A stretch of DNA of 64,000 nucleotides from Pseudarthrobacter siccitolerans (GCF_030823375.1 NZ_JAUSXB010000001.1:4216001-4280000); one strand, 5' to 3'; positions 19,066 to 30,946 are shown, counted from the stretch's first letter. Notes: generated by a model not told the origin, from the letters alone. Made by a program: numbers and translations.

Positions 19066-20783
19066 GTTCCAAACGGCCACCGGCGCCGCCGCCCCACATC
19101 CCGGGGTTCACCTATTCCAGCCTGCTCGGGTCCGGCGGCTTCTCCGACGTCTACCTTTATGAACAGGACCGGCCCCGGCGGAAAGTGGCCGTCAAGGTGC
19201 TGCTCTCGGACCTGAAAACCGAAGGTGCCCGCCGCCGGTTCGAGTCCGAAGCCAACCTGATGGCCCAGCTGTCGTCCCACCCGTACATCGTCACGATCTT
19301 CGAGGCGGAAGTCACCGACGACGGGCATTCCTACCTGGCAATGGAGTACTGCTCCCGGCCCAGCCTGGAGGTACGGTACCGCCGGCAGCGGTTCAGTGTT
19401 GACGAGGTACTGGCCGTCGGCATCCAGGTGGCATCCGCCGTCGAGACAGCCCACCGCGCCGGCATCGCCCACCGCGACATCAAGCCCGCCAACATCCTGG
19501 TGACCGACTACAACCGCCCTGCCCTGACGGACTTCGGCATCTCCGGAACCCTGGCCGGCGACACCGACGAGGAATCGGGCATGTCCATCCCGTGGTCCCC
19601 GCCGGAACAGTTCTCCGACGGCAACGTTGACGGCGTGATGGTGGATGTATGGGCCCTCGGAGCCACGCTCTACACCTTGCTGGCCGGCCGGTCGCCGTTC
19701 GTGATGCCCGGCGCTGACAACTCCCAGCGCGAGCTGATCAGCCGGATCAGCAACATGCCGTTGCCGCGGCTCGGCCGCGCCGACGTCCCGGAGTCCCTGG
19801 AACTGGCGTTGTCCACGGCGATGGCCAAGTCCCCGCAGTCCCGGTACTCCTCCGCCCACGCCTTCGCCCTCGCCCTGCAGCGCATCCAGGCCGAACTGAA
19901 CCTCTCCGTGACGCCCTTCGAAGTCCTGGAGGAGCCGCACCCGGAGGACACCCACCCGGATGACGGTGCCGAGGAAACCCGGGTGCGGAGCATCGCGGCC
20001 ATTGACCCGGAACGGACGGGCAGCGCGCCCACTTTCCCGGCCCGCACCCGGCCGCAGGTGCCCACAACGGAGGCCCCGCCGTCGCGCATTACCCCGCCGG
20101 CAGCCTCAACCCCGCCTGCGCACACATCCGAGCCCCAGGACTGGCCCCCGGCCACGGTGCTCCGCGGCAACGCCGGCAGTGCTTCGGTTACCCCCGGCCT
20201 GACCCGGCACGGCGGGTTGCCGGAGGGCAGGTCCCGGAACAGCACCTTCCAGGACGGCCAGCTTGCCGGCGGCGGTGATGCCGCTGACACCACCCTTCAC
20301 CGCCCGGCGCGGGTGGACGAACCCGCTGAAGAGGCCCCGTCCGGCCAGGACCACGGGAAGCGCAACCTCTGGCTTGCCATCTCCGGCGGTACCCTGTTGG
20401 CCCTCGCCGCGGTGGTGGGCATCGTGATCGCCAATGCGGCACCGGAGGCACCGAAGACCCGGCAGAGCCAGGAAGCCAGCAGGCCGCCTGCCGATGCCCT
20501 CGACAACGGGACCGTGCCCGACGTCGAGGGGCTCGCCGGATCCGTGACGCCCGCCGGCGACGTCGCTTTCACCTGGAACAATCCGCAGCCCAAGCCGGGC
20601 GACAAATACAAGTGGCGGGTCTATACGATTGGCGGCGGCGGCGAATACCAGTCCATCGACCAGCCGCCCGTCCAGGTGAAGCCGAACCCGTCCGGGCAGA
20701 CCTGCCTCCAGGTGATGATCGTCCGTACCGACGGCGCCTTCTCTCCGATGGAAGAAGCCTCCATCGGCTGCACCGGCCCATGA
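19062..20783 (+). CDS. Transmembrane Ser/Thr protein kinase with Fn3-like ectodomain
   Basis: 573 residues, TTG start overlapping the FHA gene stop (TTGA) with GAGGAGA upstream. The kinase domain covers about residues 15-275: LGSGGFSDVY loop, AVK Lys45, HRDIKPAN with Asp139, DFG Asp157 and a PWSPPEQF activation segment. A proline-rich linker leads to one membrane helix at about 432-456. The roughly 115-residue outside part has no PASTA repeats; instead it carries a Fn3-like module (TWNNPQP, YKWRVY, GGGGEYQS) and two cysteines. That module resembles the fifth Fn3-like domain of the giant upstream protein. It is the only kinase in the run and the likely source of the phosphothreonines read by the four FHA proteins. 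Confidence 0.93.
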   Translation: MSSKRPPAPPPHIPGFTYSSLLGSGGFSDVYLYEQDRPRRKVAVKVLLSDLKTEGARRRFESEANLMAQLSSHPYIVTIFEAEVTDDGHSYLAMEYCSRPSLEVRYRRQRFSVDEVLAVGIQVASAVETAHRAGIAHRDIKPANILVTDYNRPALTDFGISGTLAGDTDEESGMSIPWSPPEQFSDGNVDGVMVDVWALGATLYTLLAGRSPFVMPGADNSQRELISRISNMPLPRLGRADVPESLELALSTAMAKSPQSRYSSAHAFALALQRIQAELNLSVTPFEVLEEPHPEDTHPDDGAEETRVRSIAAIDPERTGSAPTFPARTRPQVPTTEAPPSRITPPAASTPPAHTSEPQDWPPATVLRGNAGSASVTPGLTRHGGLPEGRSRNSTFQDGQLAGGGDAADTTLHRPARVDEPAEEAPSGQDHGKRNLWLAISGGTLLALAAVVGIVIANAAPEAPKTRQSQEASRPPADALDNGTVPDVEGLAGSVTPAGDVAFTWNNPQPKPGDKYKWRVYTIGGGGEYQSIDQPPVQVKPNPSGQTCLQVMIVRTDGAFSPMEEASIGCTGP

Positions 20784-20853
20784 GCGGCACCACGTTCCAA
20801 GGATTCGCACAAGGACGCTATACAGAGCTTTGCCCGATGAGGAGGCACAGAAA

Positions 20854-21558
20854 ATGGGGGATCTAGCAATAGATTTCTGTGGGGAATGGTATGAGCCCTC
20901 CGACGAGGACGTCTTCAACATCGGCCGCGAAGGCGACCTCGAAGTGGACGACAATCCGTACCTGCACAGGCAGTTCCTGCAGGTGGCCAACTACGACGGC
21001 ATCTGGTGGCTCAGCAATGTGGGCAGCATGCTCTCCGCCACCGTGGCAGACGCCTCGGGCGGCATGCAGGCCTGGCTCGCGCCCGGGGCCCGGATCCCGC
21101 TGGTATTCAGCCACACCAACATCATCTTTACGGCAGGACCCACCACTTATGAATTCGCGGTCCACCTGAAGACGCCCTCGTTCCGGCAGGGAGCGCGTGA
21201 GGAGGACAGCAACGGGGACACCACCATCGGCCCGGTGGTGTTCACGGACTCGCAGAAGGCACTCATCGTGGCGCTCGCCGAGCCGATGCTGCGGCGCGAA
21301 GGGACCGGCTTCAGCGCTATCCCGTCCTCAGCGGCGGCCGCCAAAACGCTGGGCTGGGCCCTCACCCGCTTCAACCGGAAACTGGACAACGTGTGCGACA
21401 AACTGGACCGGGTGGGCGTTGTGGGCCTGCGCGGGGGCGGCGGCAAACTCGCCACGAACCGCCGCGCCCGGCTGGTGGAGCACGCAGTCACCTCGCACCT
21501 TGTCACCGCAGATGACCTGTACCTGCTCGAGAAGATGAGGGGCGTGGACGAAGGATGA
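20854..21558 (+). CDS. Stand-alone FHA-type protein
   Basis: 234 residues from ATG 20854, which has GGAGG at 20841-20845; an upstream TTG at 20830 lies before that site and is less likely. The N-terminal half has FHA-like features (FNIGREGDLEVDD, then YLHRQFLQV and WWLSNVGS), though the usual Asn of the N-G turn is not clear. The C-terminal half (about 120-234) is predicted helical with KTLGWALTRFNRKLDNVCDKL, resembling a winged-helix or dimerisation module. It directly precedes and overlaps the FtsK/SpoIIIE ATPase by 4 nt, so it may be that ATPase's regulatory partner. Confidence 0.78.
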   Translation: MGDLAIDFCGEWYEPSDEDVFNIGREGDLEVDDNPYLHRQFLQVANYDGIWWLSNVGSMLSATVADASGGMQAWLAPGARIPLVFSHTNIIFTAGPTTYEFAVHLKTPSFRQGAREEDSNGDTTIGPVVFTDSQKALIVALAEPMLRREGTGFSAIPSSAAAAKTLGWALTRFNRKLDNVCDKLDRVGVVGLRGGGGKLATNRRARLVEHAVTSHLVTADDLYLLEKMRGVDEG

Positions 21559-24500
21559 GGATCCGGCTGACACTCCGCCGGGACCCTGCCGACGCCAAGG
21601 ACCTTGCCATCACCGTGGACGGCCTCGCCACGGTGGCCGATGTGGCAACAACGCTGTGGGCCGCCGACCCTGCCCGTAAAGGCACGCCCGCCCCGGACAA
21701 CCTGTCCCTGAAGATCGATGAGGCGTTTGTGGGCGGGGGCATGCGCGGCAACATCCTTGCCCGCGGGGACAACCTCCTCGAATCCGGCCTCCGGCCCGGC
21801 TCCGTGGTGTCGCTGACCCAGGTCAGCACACAGTTCGGTGACGCCGGGGCAAGCCGGGGCCCCGCGGCCGCCACCCTCCGCATATTGTCAGGGCCCGACG
21901 TCGGCCGTGAATTTTCGCTGCCCTCCGGTACCAGCTACATCGGCCGGGACCGGGACGTGGACATCCGGCTCTCCGATCCGCTGACTTCCAAACGCCATGC
22001 CCGGATCACCGTGGGTGAGGGCATCGAAATCGTGGACACCAACTCCGCCAACGGGCTCCTCATGGATGGCCTGCCGGTCACCCGGGCCACGCTGAACTCC
22101 TCGGACACCATCACCCTGGGCGACACCACCATCACCGTGGTTCCCCTGGGACACAACCAGGCGGCCGCGCCCACCTCGCCCCTGGTGGACTTCAACCGGT
22201 CACCCCGGGTGGTTCCCCGGTTCGAGGAACCGAAGCGCGTCTTGCCTGCCGGGCCCAAACGCCCCGAGGAGCACCCCTTCCCGTACATCATGCTGACGGT
22301 CCCGCTGCTGATGGGCATGGTGGTTTTCGCGGTCAGCAACAACCCGCTCTCGGCACTGTTTATCCTGATGATGCCGCTGTTCGTCGTGGGTAACTATGTG
22401 GACCAGAAGATGCGGACCAAACGCCAGCAAAAGGAACAGCTCAAGCATTTCCGTGCTTCCATGGCCGCCTTCCGGGAGGACATCACCGAACTCCAGCTCG
22501 TGGAGCGGGCCGTCCGGCTGCAGGAGGCACCCTCCGTGAGCGACACCGTTGATGCCATCTACAAACTGGGTCCGCTGCTCTGGACCCACCGCCCCGAGCA
22601 CGGCGGCTTCCTTGGCCTGCGGTTCGGCCTGGGCACCGTGCCTTCGCGGGTGCTCCTGGAGGAACCGGGAAACAACGACACCGAGGTGGTGTACGCCCGC
22701 GAAATCCAGGACTGCATCAAGCAGTTCCGGGACATCGAAGGCGTTCCGGTGGTATCCCAACTCCGGTCAGCCGGCTCGCTGGGCATCGCCGGAGCCCGCG
22801 GGCTGGTCGACGACGTGGCCCGCGGCATGGTGCTCCAGCTCGCAGGGCTGCACTCGCCGGCCGAAGTGGTCCTCGCGGCCATCACCTCCGCCCAGTCGCG
22901 GGAACGGTGGACCTGGCTTCAGTGGCTGCCGCACGTCGGCTCCGGCCACAGCCCCCTTTCCGGTGACCACCTGGCCGCCGGTTCGGCCGGCGGCGCATCC
23001 CTGGTGGCCCGCCTCGAAGACCTCGTGGAGGCGAGGGAAGCGGCTGCCAGGCGTTCCGGCCCGGACCTTCGCCCGGGGCTGGATCCCGCCAAGGACGAGG
23101 TGGATGCACCGGTGGTTCCGGCCGTGCTGGTGATCGTGGAGGACGACGCCCCCGTGGACCGGGGACGCCTCACCCGGCTCGCCGAACGCGGCCCCGACGC
23201 CGGCGTCCACGTGCTCTGGATCGCCACGGACGTCCAGGCGCTGCCCGCTGCCTGCCGGGACTTCATGGCGGTGGACGGCGAACACGGCACCACCACCGGA
23301 CAGGTCCGGCTGGGCCGCCACACGTACCCCGTCAGCTGCGAAAGCGTGGACGCCGCGCTCGCTGCCCAGCTGGCCAGGATGCTCACCCCGGTGGTGGACG
23401 TCGGCAAACCCGTCACCGACGATTCCGACCTCCCGCGCGCTGTCTCCTATGCCACCCTGATCGGCAAGGACTTCCTGGACAACCCGCAGGCCGTCGCCGA
23501 ACGCTGGACGGAAAACAACTCCGTACACAGCAGCGCCGTGGCCAACCGCAAGGACAACGGCACCCTGCGCGCGCTGGTGGGCTCCAAAGGCATCGAACCG
23601 CTGTACCTGGACCTGAAGAACGAAGGCCCGCACGCCCTGGTGGGCGGGACCACCGGTGCCGGCAAGTCCGAATTCCTGCAATCCTGGGTGATGGGCATGG
23701 CCGCGGCGTACAGCCCGGACCGGGTTAGTTTCCTGTTCGTGGATTACAAGGGCGGGGCTGCTTTCGCGGACTGCATCAACCTGCCGCACACGGTAGGACT
23801 GGTTACGGACCTTTCGCCGCACCTGGTCCGGCGTGCGCTGACTTCGCTCCGGGCCGAACTGCACTACCGCGAGCAGCTGCTGAACCGGAAAAAGGCCAAG
23901 GACCTGTTGGCCCTGCAGCGTGAGGCCGATCCGGAGGCGCCGCCCTACCTGATCATCATCGTGGACGAATTCGCGGCGCTCGCCAGCGAAGTCCCGGAAT
24001 TCGTGGACGGGGTGGTGGACGTCGCCGCGCGCGGGCGCTCCCTGGGCCTGCACCTCATCCTGGCCACCCAGCGGCCGGCCGGTGTGATCAAGGACAGCCT
24101 GCGCGCCAACACCAACCTCAGGGTTGCCTTGCGGATGGCCGACGAGGACGACGCCAGCGACATCCTGGGCGTCCCGGACGCCGCCTACTTCGACCCCTCC
24201 ATCCCGGGCCGCGGTGCGGCAAAGACCGGGCCCGGCCGGATCCAGGGCTTCCAGACCGGCTACGCCGGGGGCTGGACAACAGACAAGCCCCAGCGGCCGC
24301 AGATCGACGTGGTGGAAATGGCGTTCGGCTCCGGCCCCAGCTGGGAGGCCCCGGCCCCGGAAAAGCCGGTGCTCGAAGCGCCGGCCGGCCCCAACGACAT
24401 CGCGAGGATGACGGCGACCATTGTCCGCGCTGCCGGCACTCTCGCGATCAAGCCCCCGCGGAAACCATGGCTGGACGAACTGGCCAAAACCTACGATTTC

Positions 24501-26000
24501 TCCAGGCTGCCCAACCCCCGCACCGACGAGCAGTTGCTCCTCGGGGTGGCCGACGACCCGGTCCGGCAGGCCCAGCCCACGGTGTTCTACCAGCCTGACA
24601 AAGATGGCAACATGGCCATCTACGGTACGGGCGGTTCCGGAAAATCGGCGGCCTTGCGCGGCATTGCGATCGCTGCCGCCGTGACTCCCCGCGGCGGGCC
24701 CGTGCACGTCTACGGGATCGACTGCGGCTCCTCCGGGCTGCGGATGCTGGAAGAGCTTCCGCACGTGGGCGAGATCATCAATGGCGACGACGTGGAACGG
24801 GTGGGGCGCCTGCTGCGCCTGCTCCGGGACATCGCGGACCAGCGATCCGCCGCATTCGCCGAGGTGCGTGCTTCCACCATCGTCGAGTACCGGAAGCTCG
24901 CCAACCGGCCCGACGAGAAGCGGATCTTCGTCCTTGTAGACGGGATGTCCGCGTTCCGTGAGGCGTACGAACACAGCAGGTTGTCCGGGCTCTGGGACAT
25001 CTTCCTGCAGCTGGCTACCGACGGCCGCACCCTCGGCATCCACCTGGTGGTCAGCGGGGACCGCCCCAATTCGGTCCCCGCCTCGCTGCTCGCTTCCATC
25101 CAGCGGCGCCTGGTGCTCCGGCTCTCCTCCGAGGACGACTACATTTCCGTGGACGTTCCGCGGGACGTGCTCGGTGCAGGATCCCCGCCCGGCCGCGGGC
25201 TCCTGGACGGGCTCGAGGTCCAGCTCGCAGTGCTGGGCGGGAACTCCAACCTGGCCCTGCAGGCGCGCGAGGTGCACAAGCTCAGCGAAGCAATGCTGCG
25301 CCAGGGCCTGGCGGCCGCCCCCGGCATCGAGAGGCTGCCGGAGCAGGTGGACCTGGACGTTCTGCCCGCCGGCGTCGCCAACCTGCCCGTGATCGGCGTC
25401 GACGACGAAACGCTCCAGCCGGCCGAGGTCATGGCACGGGGCCCGCTCCTCCTCGCCGGCCCGCCCGGCGCCGGCCGGACCGTGGCGCTTGTGACCCTGG
25501 CCTACGCCCTTCGCCGTTCCAACCCCGCCACTGAACTCGTCTACATCGGGGCCCGCCGGTCCGCCGTCGCCTCCCTGCCCATCTGGAACCGCTCGGTGGT
25601 GGGTCCGGACGATGTGGCCGAGGTGGTGGAAGACCTGGTGGAGCACTCTTCGGGAAATCCGGGCGCGCTGGCCATCTTCATCGAGGGGCTTACGGAGTTC
25701 ACCGACACCCTGGCGGAGTCCGGTGTGGGCCAGCTGGTGACGGCATCCATCAAGGCGGACCAGTGGGTCATCGGTGAATCCGAGACCTCCACCTGGTCCT
25801 CGGCCTGGTCCCTCGCGCAGCCCTTCAAGTCGGGACGGCGCGGCCTGCTGCTGAACCCCGGAGACATCGAAGGCGACAGCCTGCTGAACACGTCCCTGGG
25901 CCGGATCAGCCCGGACTTCATTCCCGGCCGGGGGTACGTGGTGGGGCGCGGAAAAGCCCGCAAAATCCAGGTTGCGCTGCCGCCCGAAAACAGGGACTGA
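21555..26000 (+). CDS. EssC/EccC-like FtsK/SpoIIIE ATPase with FHA domain
   Basis: 1481 residues, ATG overlapping the previous stop. A ubiquitin-like stretch (residues 1-95) is followed by an FHA domain at about 108-195 (YIGRDRDVDIRL, SKRHARI, DTNSANG), two membrane helices at about 236-280 and three P-loop modules. Module 1 is complete: GGTTGAGKS with Lys704 and IIIVDEFAAL with Asp804-Glu805. Module 2 has GTGGSGKS with Lys1030. Module 3 reads GPPGAGRT, with Arg1308 replacing the Walker Lys, so it is probably non-hydrolytic. This layout matches type VII secretion motor ATPases, and the N-terminal FHA is typical of Firmicutes EssC rather than mycobacterial EccC. No substrate gene lies nearby. 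Confidence 0.9.
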   Translation: MRIRLTLRRDPADAKDLAITVDGLATVADVATTLWAADPARKGTPAPDNLSLKIDEAFVGGGMRGNILARGDNLLESGLRPGSVVSLTQVSTQFGDAGASRGPAAATLRILSGPDVGREFSLPSGTSYIGRDRDVDIRLSDPLTSKRHARITVGEGIEIVDTNSANGLLMDGLPVTRATLNSSDTITLGDTTITVVPLGHNQAAAPTSPLVDFNRSPRVVPRFEEPKRVLPAGPKRPEEHPFPYIMLTVPLLMGMVVFAVSNNPLSALFILMMPLFVVGNYVDQKMRTKRQQKEQLKHFRASMAAFREDITELQLVERAVRLQEAPSVSDTVDAIYKLGPLLWTHRPEHGGFLGLRFGLGTVPSRVLLEEPGNNDTEVVYAREIQDCIKQFRDIEGVPVVSQLRSAGSLGIAGARGLVDDVARGMVLQLAGLHSPAEVVLAAITSAQSRERWTWLQWLPHVGSGHSPLSGDHLAAGSAGGASLVARLEDLVEAREAAARRSGPDLRPGLDPAKDEVDAPVVPAVLVIVEDDAPVDRGRLTRLAERGPDAGVHVLWIATDVQALPAACRDFMAVDGEHGTTTGQVRLGRHTYPVSCESVDAALAAQLARMLTPVVDVGKPVTDDSDLPRAVSYATLIGKDFLDNPQAVAERWTENNSVHSSAVANRKDNGTLRALVGSKGIEPLYLDLKNEGPHALVGGTTGAGKSEFLQSWVMGMAAAYSPDRVSFLFVDYKGGAAFADCINLPHTVGLVTDLSPHLVRRALTSLRAELHYREQLLNRKKAKDLLALQREADPEAPPYLIIIVDEFAALASEVPEFVDGVVDVAARGRSLGLHLILATQRPAGVIKDSLRANTNLRVALRMADEDDASDILGVPDAAYFDPSIPGRGAAKTGPGRIQGFQTGYAGGWTTDKPQRPQIDVVEMAFGSGPSWEAPAPEKPVLEAPAGPNDIARMTATIVRAAGTLAIKPPRKPWLDELAKTYDFSRLPNPRTDEQLLLGVADDPVRQAQPTVFYQPDKDGNMAIYGTGGSGKSAALRGIAIAAAVTPRGGPVHVYGIDCGSSGLRMLEELPHVGEIINGDDVERVGRLLRLLRDIADQRSAAFAEVRASTIVEYRKLANRPDEKRIFVLVDGMSAFREAYEHSRLSGLWDIFLQLATDGRTLGIHLVVSGDRPNSVPASLLASIQRRLVLRLSSEDDYISVDVPRDVLGAGSPPGRGLLDGLEVQLAVLGGNSNLALQAREVHKLSEAMLRQGLAAAPGIERLPEQVDLDVLPAGVANLPVIGVDDETLQPAEVMARGPLLLAGPPGAGRTVALVTLAYALRRSNPATELVYIGARRSAVASLPIWNRSVVGPDDVAEVVEDLVEHSSGNPGALAIFIEGLTEFTDTLAESGVGQLVTASIKADQWVIGESETSTWSSAWSLAQPFKSGRRGLLLNPGDIEGDSLLNTSLGRISPDFIPGRGYVVGRGKARKIQVALPPENRD

Positions 26001-26013
26001 CACGCCAATGACG

Positions 26014-26048
26014 GCAGGGCCGCGGAGCCGGTGGATTTGCGGCCCTGC
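26014..26048 (+). terminator. Hairpin after the ATPase gene
   Basis: A perfect 10-bp inverted repeat (GCAGGGCCGC at 26014-26023, GCGGCCCTGC at 26039-26048) with a 15-nt loop starts 14 nt after the ATPase stop. No T-run follows, so intrinsic termination is uncertain, as is common in actinobacteria. Confidence 0.5.
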
Positions 26049-26120
26049 TGCGCGTTGTAGAAGACTACCGGGGACACCAAGAAAGCGGCAGTGGGGGACT
26101 GCGCGCACCGAAAGGTAGCA

Positions 26121-26738
26121 ATGACCCCGTCTTCACCGGTTTTCCGCGTTGCTTCGACGACGGCATCAGCAGCAGCCCTGGCCATCACGTTGGGCCTCTT
26201 TCCGGCCGGCCCGGCAGCCGCAGTTTCTGCGGAACCCACACCCGCCTCCACAACATCTCCTGACCAATGCCTCCTGGTCTGCTGGTCCGGCCCCACGGAG
26301 GACCCGGAACCTGCCGGGCCCACACGGACCCGGAAACCCAAAGAGCCCGAAAGTCCGCCTGCTCCGCCCGCGGACCCTGTGCCCGCGCCTCCGGAGCAGG
26401 CCGCACCGTCGGATACGCCTCCTGCCGGAACCGATCCGGTACCGGCCGCCCCGGCGGCCGAACCGGAAGACACCGCCGCGGGTCCGTCCGATGCGGCCAC
26501 CGCCACAGGATCTGCCGGTTCCCCGCCCCCCACCGGCGCCTCAAGCGGACAGGACTGGAACACCCCCGTCACCAGGTCCGCCCGGGCCAGCCGGGTGGCA
26601 GCCGTCAACCCTGACCGCGATCCGGGCTCCGGCGGTCCGGCCCTCCTGCCCATCATCGCAGGCGTCCTGTTGCTGGGCGCCGCGGGTGCTTCCTTCATCT
26701 GGTGGGGCAGGAACCGGTTCCGCCCCAGGGCCCACTGA
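26121..26738 (+). CDS. Secreted or membrane-anchored proline-rich protein
   Basis: 205 residues from ATG 26121 with AAAGG five bases upstream; an in-frame GTG at 26091 is possible but would bury the signal peptide. A signal sequence (residues 1-37, ending PAAAVSA) is followed by a short CLLVC motif, a long Pro/Ala/Glu-rich low-complexity stalk, and a C-terminal membrane helix (LLPIIAGVLLLGAAGASF) with a basic tail RNRFRPRAH. The architecture is that of a wall-spanning stalk protein anchored at its C-terminus. It follows the secretion ATPase after a hairpin, so it may belong to the same system or be separately transcribed. No family recognised. Confidence 0.7.
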   Translation: MTPSSPVFRVASTTASAAALAITLGLFPAGPAAAVSAEPTPASTTSPDQCLLVCWSGPTEDPEPAGPTRTRKPKEPESPPAPPADPVPAPPEQAAPSDTPPAGTDPVPAAPAAEPEDTAAGPSDAATATGSAGSPPPTGASSGQDWNTPVTRSARASRVAAVNPDRDPGSGGPALLPIIAGVLLLGAAGASFIWWGRNRFRPRAH

Positions 26739-29887
<3,149 letters not shown>

Positions 29888-29890
<3 letters not shown>

Positions 29891-29940
29891 CTGCCAGTTT
29901 CGCCCGGACTGCCGGTTCCGGTCTGGCTGCCAATTCCGCC
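29888..29940. repeat. Three imperfect ~17-bp direct repeats after the phosphatase gene
   Basis: The unit CTGCC(A/G)(G/A)TTxCGxC(T/C)GG occurs three times from the stop codon onward (CTGCCAGTTTCG, CTGCCGGTTCCG, CTGCCAATTCCG). It could be a regulatory array or decayed tandem duplication; nothing else is recognised there. Confidence 0.4.
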
Positions 29941-29999
29941 TCACTGATAGTTCAGTCACGGAAAGCACCCTTTTGCCGCTTGCTACTGGGCAGTACCAC

Positions 30000-30005
30000 T
30001 ACCAT
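30000..30005 (+). promoter_or_regulatory. -10 box of a leaderless GNAT gene
   Basis: TACCAT ends exactly six bases before the GTG start at 30012, placing the expected transcription start on the start codon. No ribosome binding site is seen in between. Confidence 0.5.
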
Positions 30006-30011
30006 TGATGG

Positions 30012-30515
30012 GTGCATCAGCAGATAACCGTCCGTCCCGCCGTCGAATCCGATTTCGACGCCGTTGCCCGCATCACCAGGGATTCCTACCTGGCCGCCGG
30101 GTACTTCGACGACGCCGACCACCCCTACATGCGCAAGGTCCAGGATGTTGCGCAGCGCGCCGGCCAGGCCACGGTCTGGGTGGCCGAGCGGGCCGGAAAC
30201 GTGGTGGGTTCGGTCACCCTTGCCTTGGCCGGGGAGCCCTATGCGGATATCGCACTGCGGGATGAACTGGAGTTCCGCATGCTGGTGGTGGACCCGGCCG
30301 TGCAACGCAGCGGCGCAGGCAAAGCCATTATGGCTGCCATCGTGGACCACGCCAAGGCACTGGACGGGATCAGCGCCGTCTCGCTCACCACCGGAAGCAC
30401 CTGGGAAAGCGCCCGCGGACTGTACAACAAAACCGGCTTCGCGCGGATGCCGGACAGGGACTGGTTCGTCCCCGGAACTGACATAAAGCTGCTGGTTTAC
30501 CGGCTGGACCTGTAG
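30012..30515 (+). CDS. GNAT family N-acetyltransferase
   Basis: 167 residues, GTG start chosen by the upstream -10 box and by homology of ITVRPAVESDFDAV with other GNAT N-termini. The acetyl-CoA loop is VDPAVQRSGAGKAIM near residue 95, and GLYNKTGFARMPDR near 137 is the C-terminal signature. It should transfer acetyl groups from acetyl-CoA to an amine or protein N-terminus; the acceptor is unknown. The next gene begins 46 bp downstream and may be cotranscribed. Confidence 0.88.
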   Translation: MHQQITVRPAVESDFDAVARITRDSYLAAGYFDDADHPYMRKVQDVAQRAGQATVWVAERAGNVVGSVTLALAGEPYADIALRDELEFRMLVVDPAVQRSGAGKAIMAAIVDHAKALDGISAVSLTTGSTWESARGLYNKTGFARMPDRDWFVPGTDIKLLVYRLDL

Positions 30516-30561
30516 CCGCCCTAAAGTGGTGCCGACTCATTCCAGCTTTGAAAGGCCCACC

Positions 30562-30945
30562 ATGCGCAAAACCTTCGGCACCGGCTCCGTCTGGGAACAG
30601 ACCCTCGGCTACTCCCGGGCCGTCCAGGTGGACAACACCCTCTACATTTCCGCCACCGCAGCCGGCGGCGAGGATGGCATCGTGGGGAACGACTTTTACA
30701 CGCAGACCCAGTTCATCCTGCAGAAGCTCGGCAAGGTCCTCGCTGACGCCGGCTTCAGCCTGGAGGATGTGGTCCAGTCCAAGCTGTACCTGACGGACAT
30801 CAGCAAGTGGGAAGACGCCGGACGTGCCCACGGCGAGGTATTCGGCGAGATCCGGCCCACGCTGTCCCTGGTGCACGTGCTGCCGTTCCTGGATCCGGAA
30901 ATGCTCGTGGAAATCGAGCTGGTGGCCCAGAGGAGCGCCAGCTAA
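30562..30945 (+). CDS. RidA/YjgF-like protein without the deaminase arginine
   Basis: 127 residues from ATG 30562 with GAAAGG upstream; longer in-frame starts from 30526 lack a site. The RidA fold is shown by AVQVDNTLYISATAAGG, LEDVVQSKLYLTDI and the C-terminal PEMLVEIELVAQ. In true RidA enaminases the sequence P-x-R-S-T-V carries the catalytic Arg; here the equivalent reads PTLSLV, so the Arg is Leu. Arg-lacking Rid subfamilies exist and their function is not deamination of 2-aminoacrylate. The gene converges on the response regulator, one base away. Confidence 0.85.
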   Translation: MRKTFGTGSVWEQTLGYSRAVQVDNTLYISATAAGGEDGIVGNDFYTQTQFILQKLGKVLADAGFSLEDVVQSKLYLTDISKWEDAGRAHGEVFGEIRPTLSLVHVLPFLDPEMLVEIELVAQRSAS

Positions 30946-30946
30946 T

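Noticed and set aside
18048..19955. A 635-codon minus-strand frame across the FHA and kinase genes
   Set aside because: Covers conserved FHA and kinase motifs on the other strand; no coding evidence of its own.
22767..26108. A 1113-codon open frame on the minus strand
   Set aside because: It is wholly antisense to the FtsK/SpoIIIE ATPase gene, shows no recognisable domain, and such long antisense frames are expected in GC-rich codon-biased DNA.
26091..26120. Earlier GTG start for the proline-rich secreted protein
   Set aside because: It would add ten residues before a good signal peptide and has a weaker ribosome site than ATG 26121.
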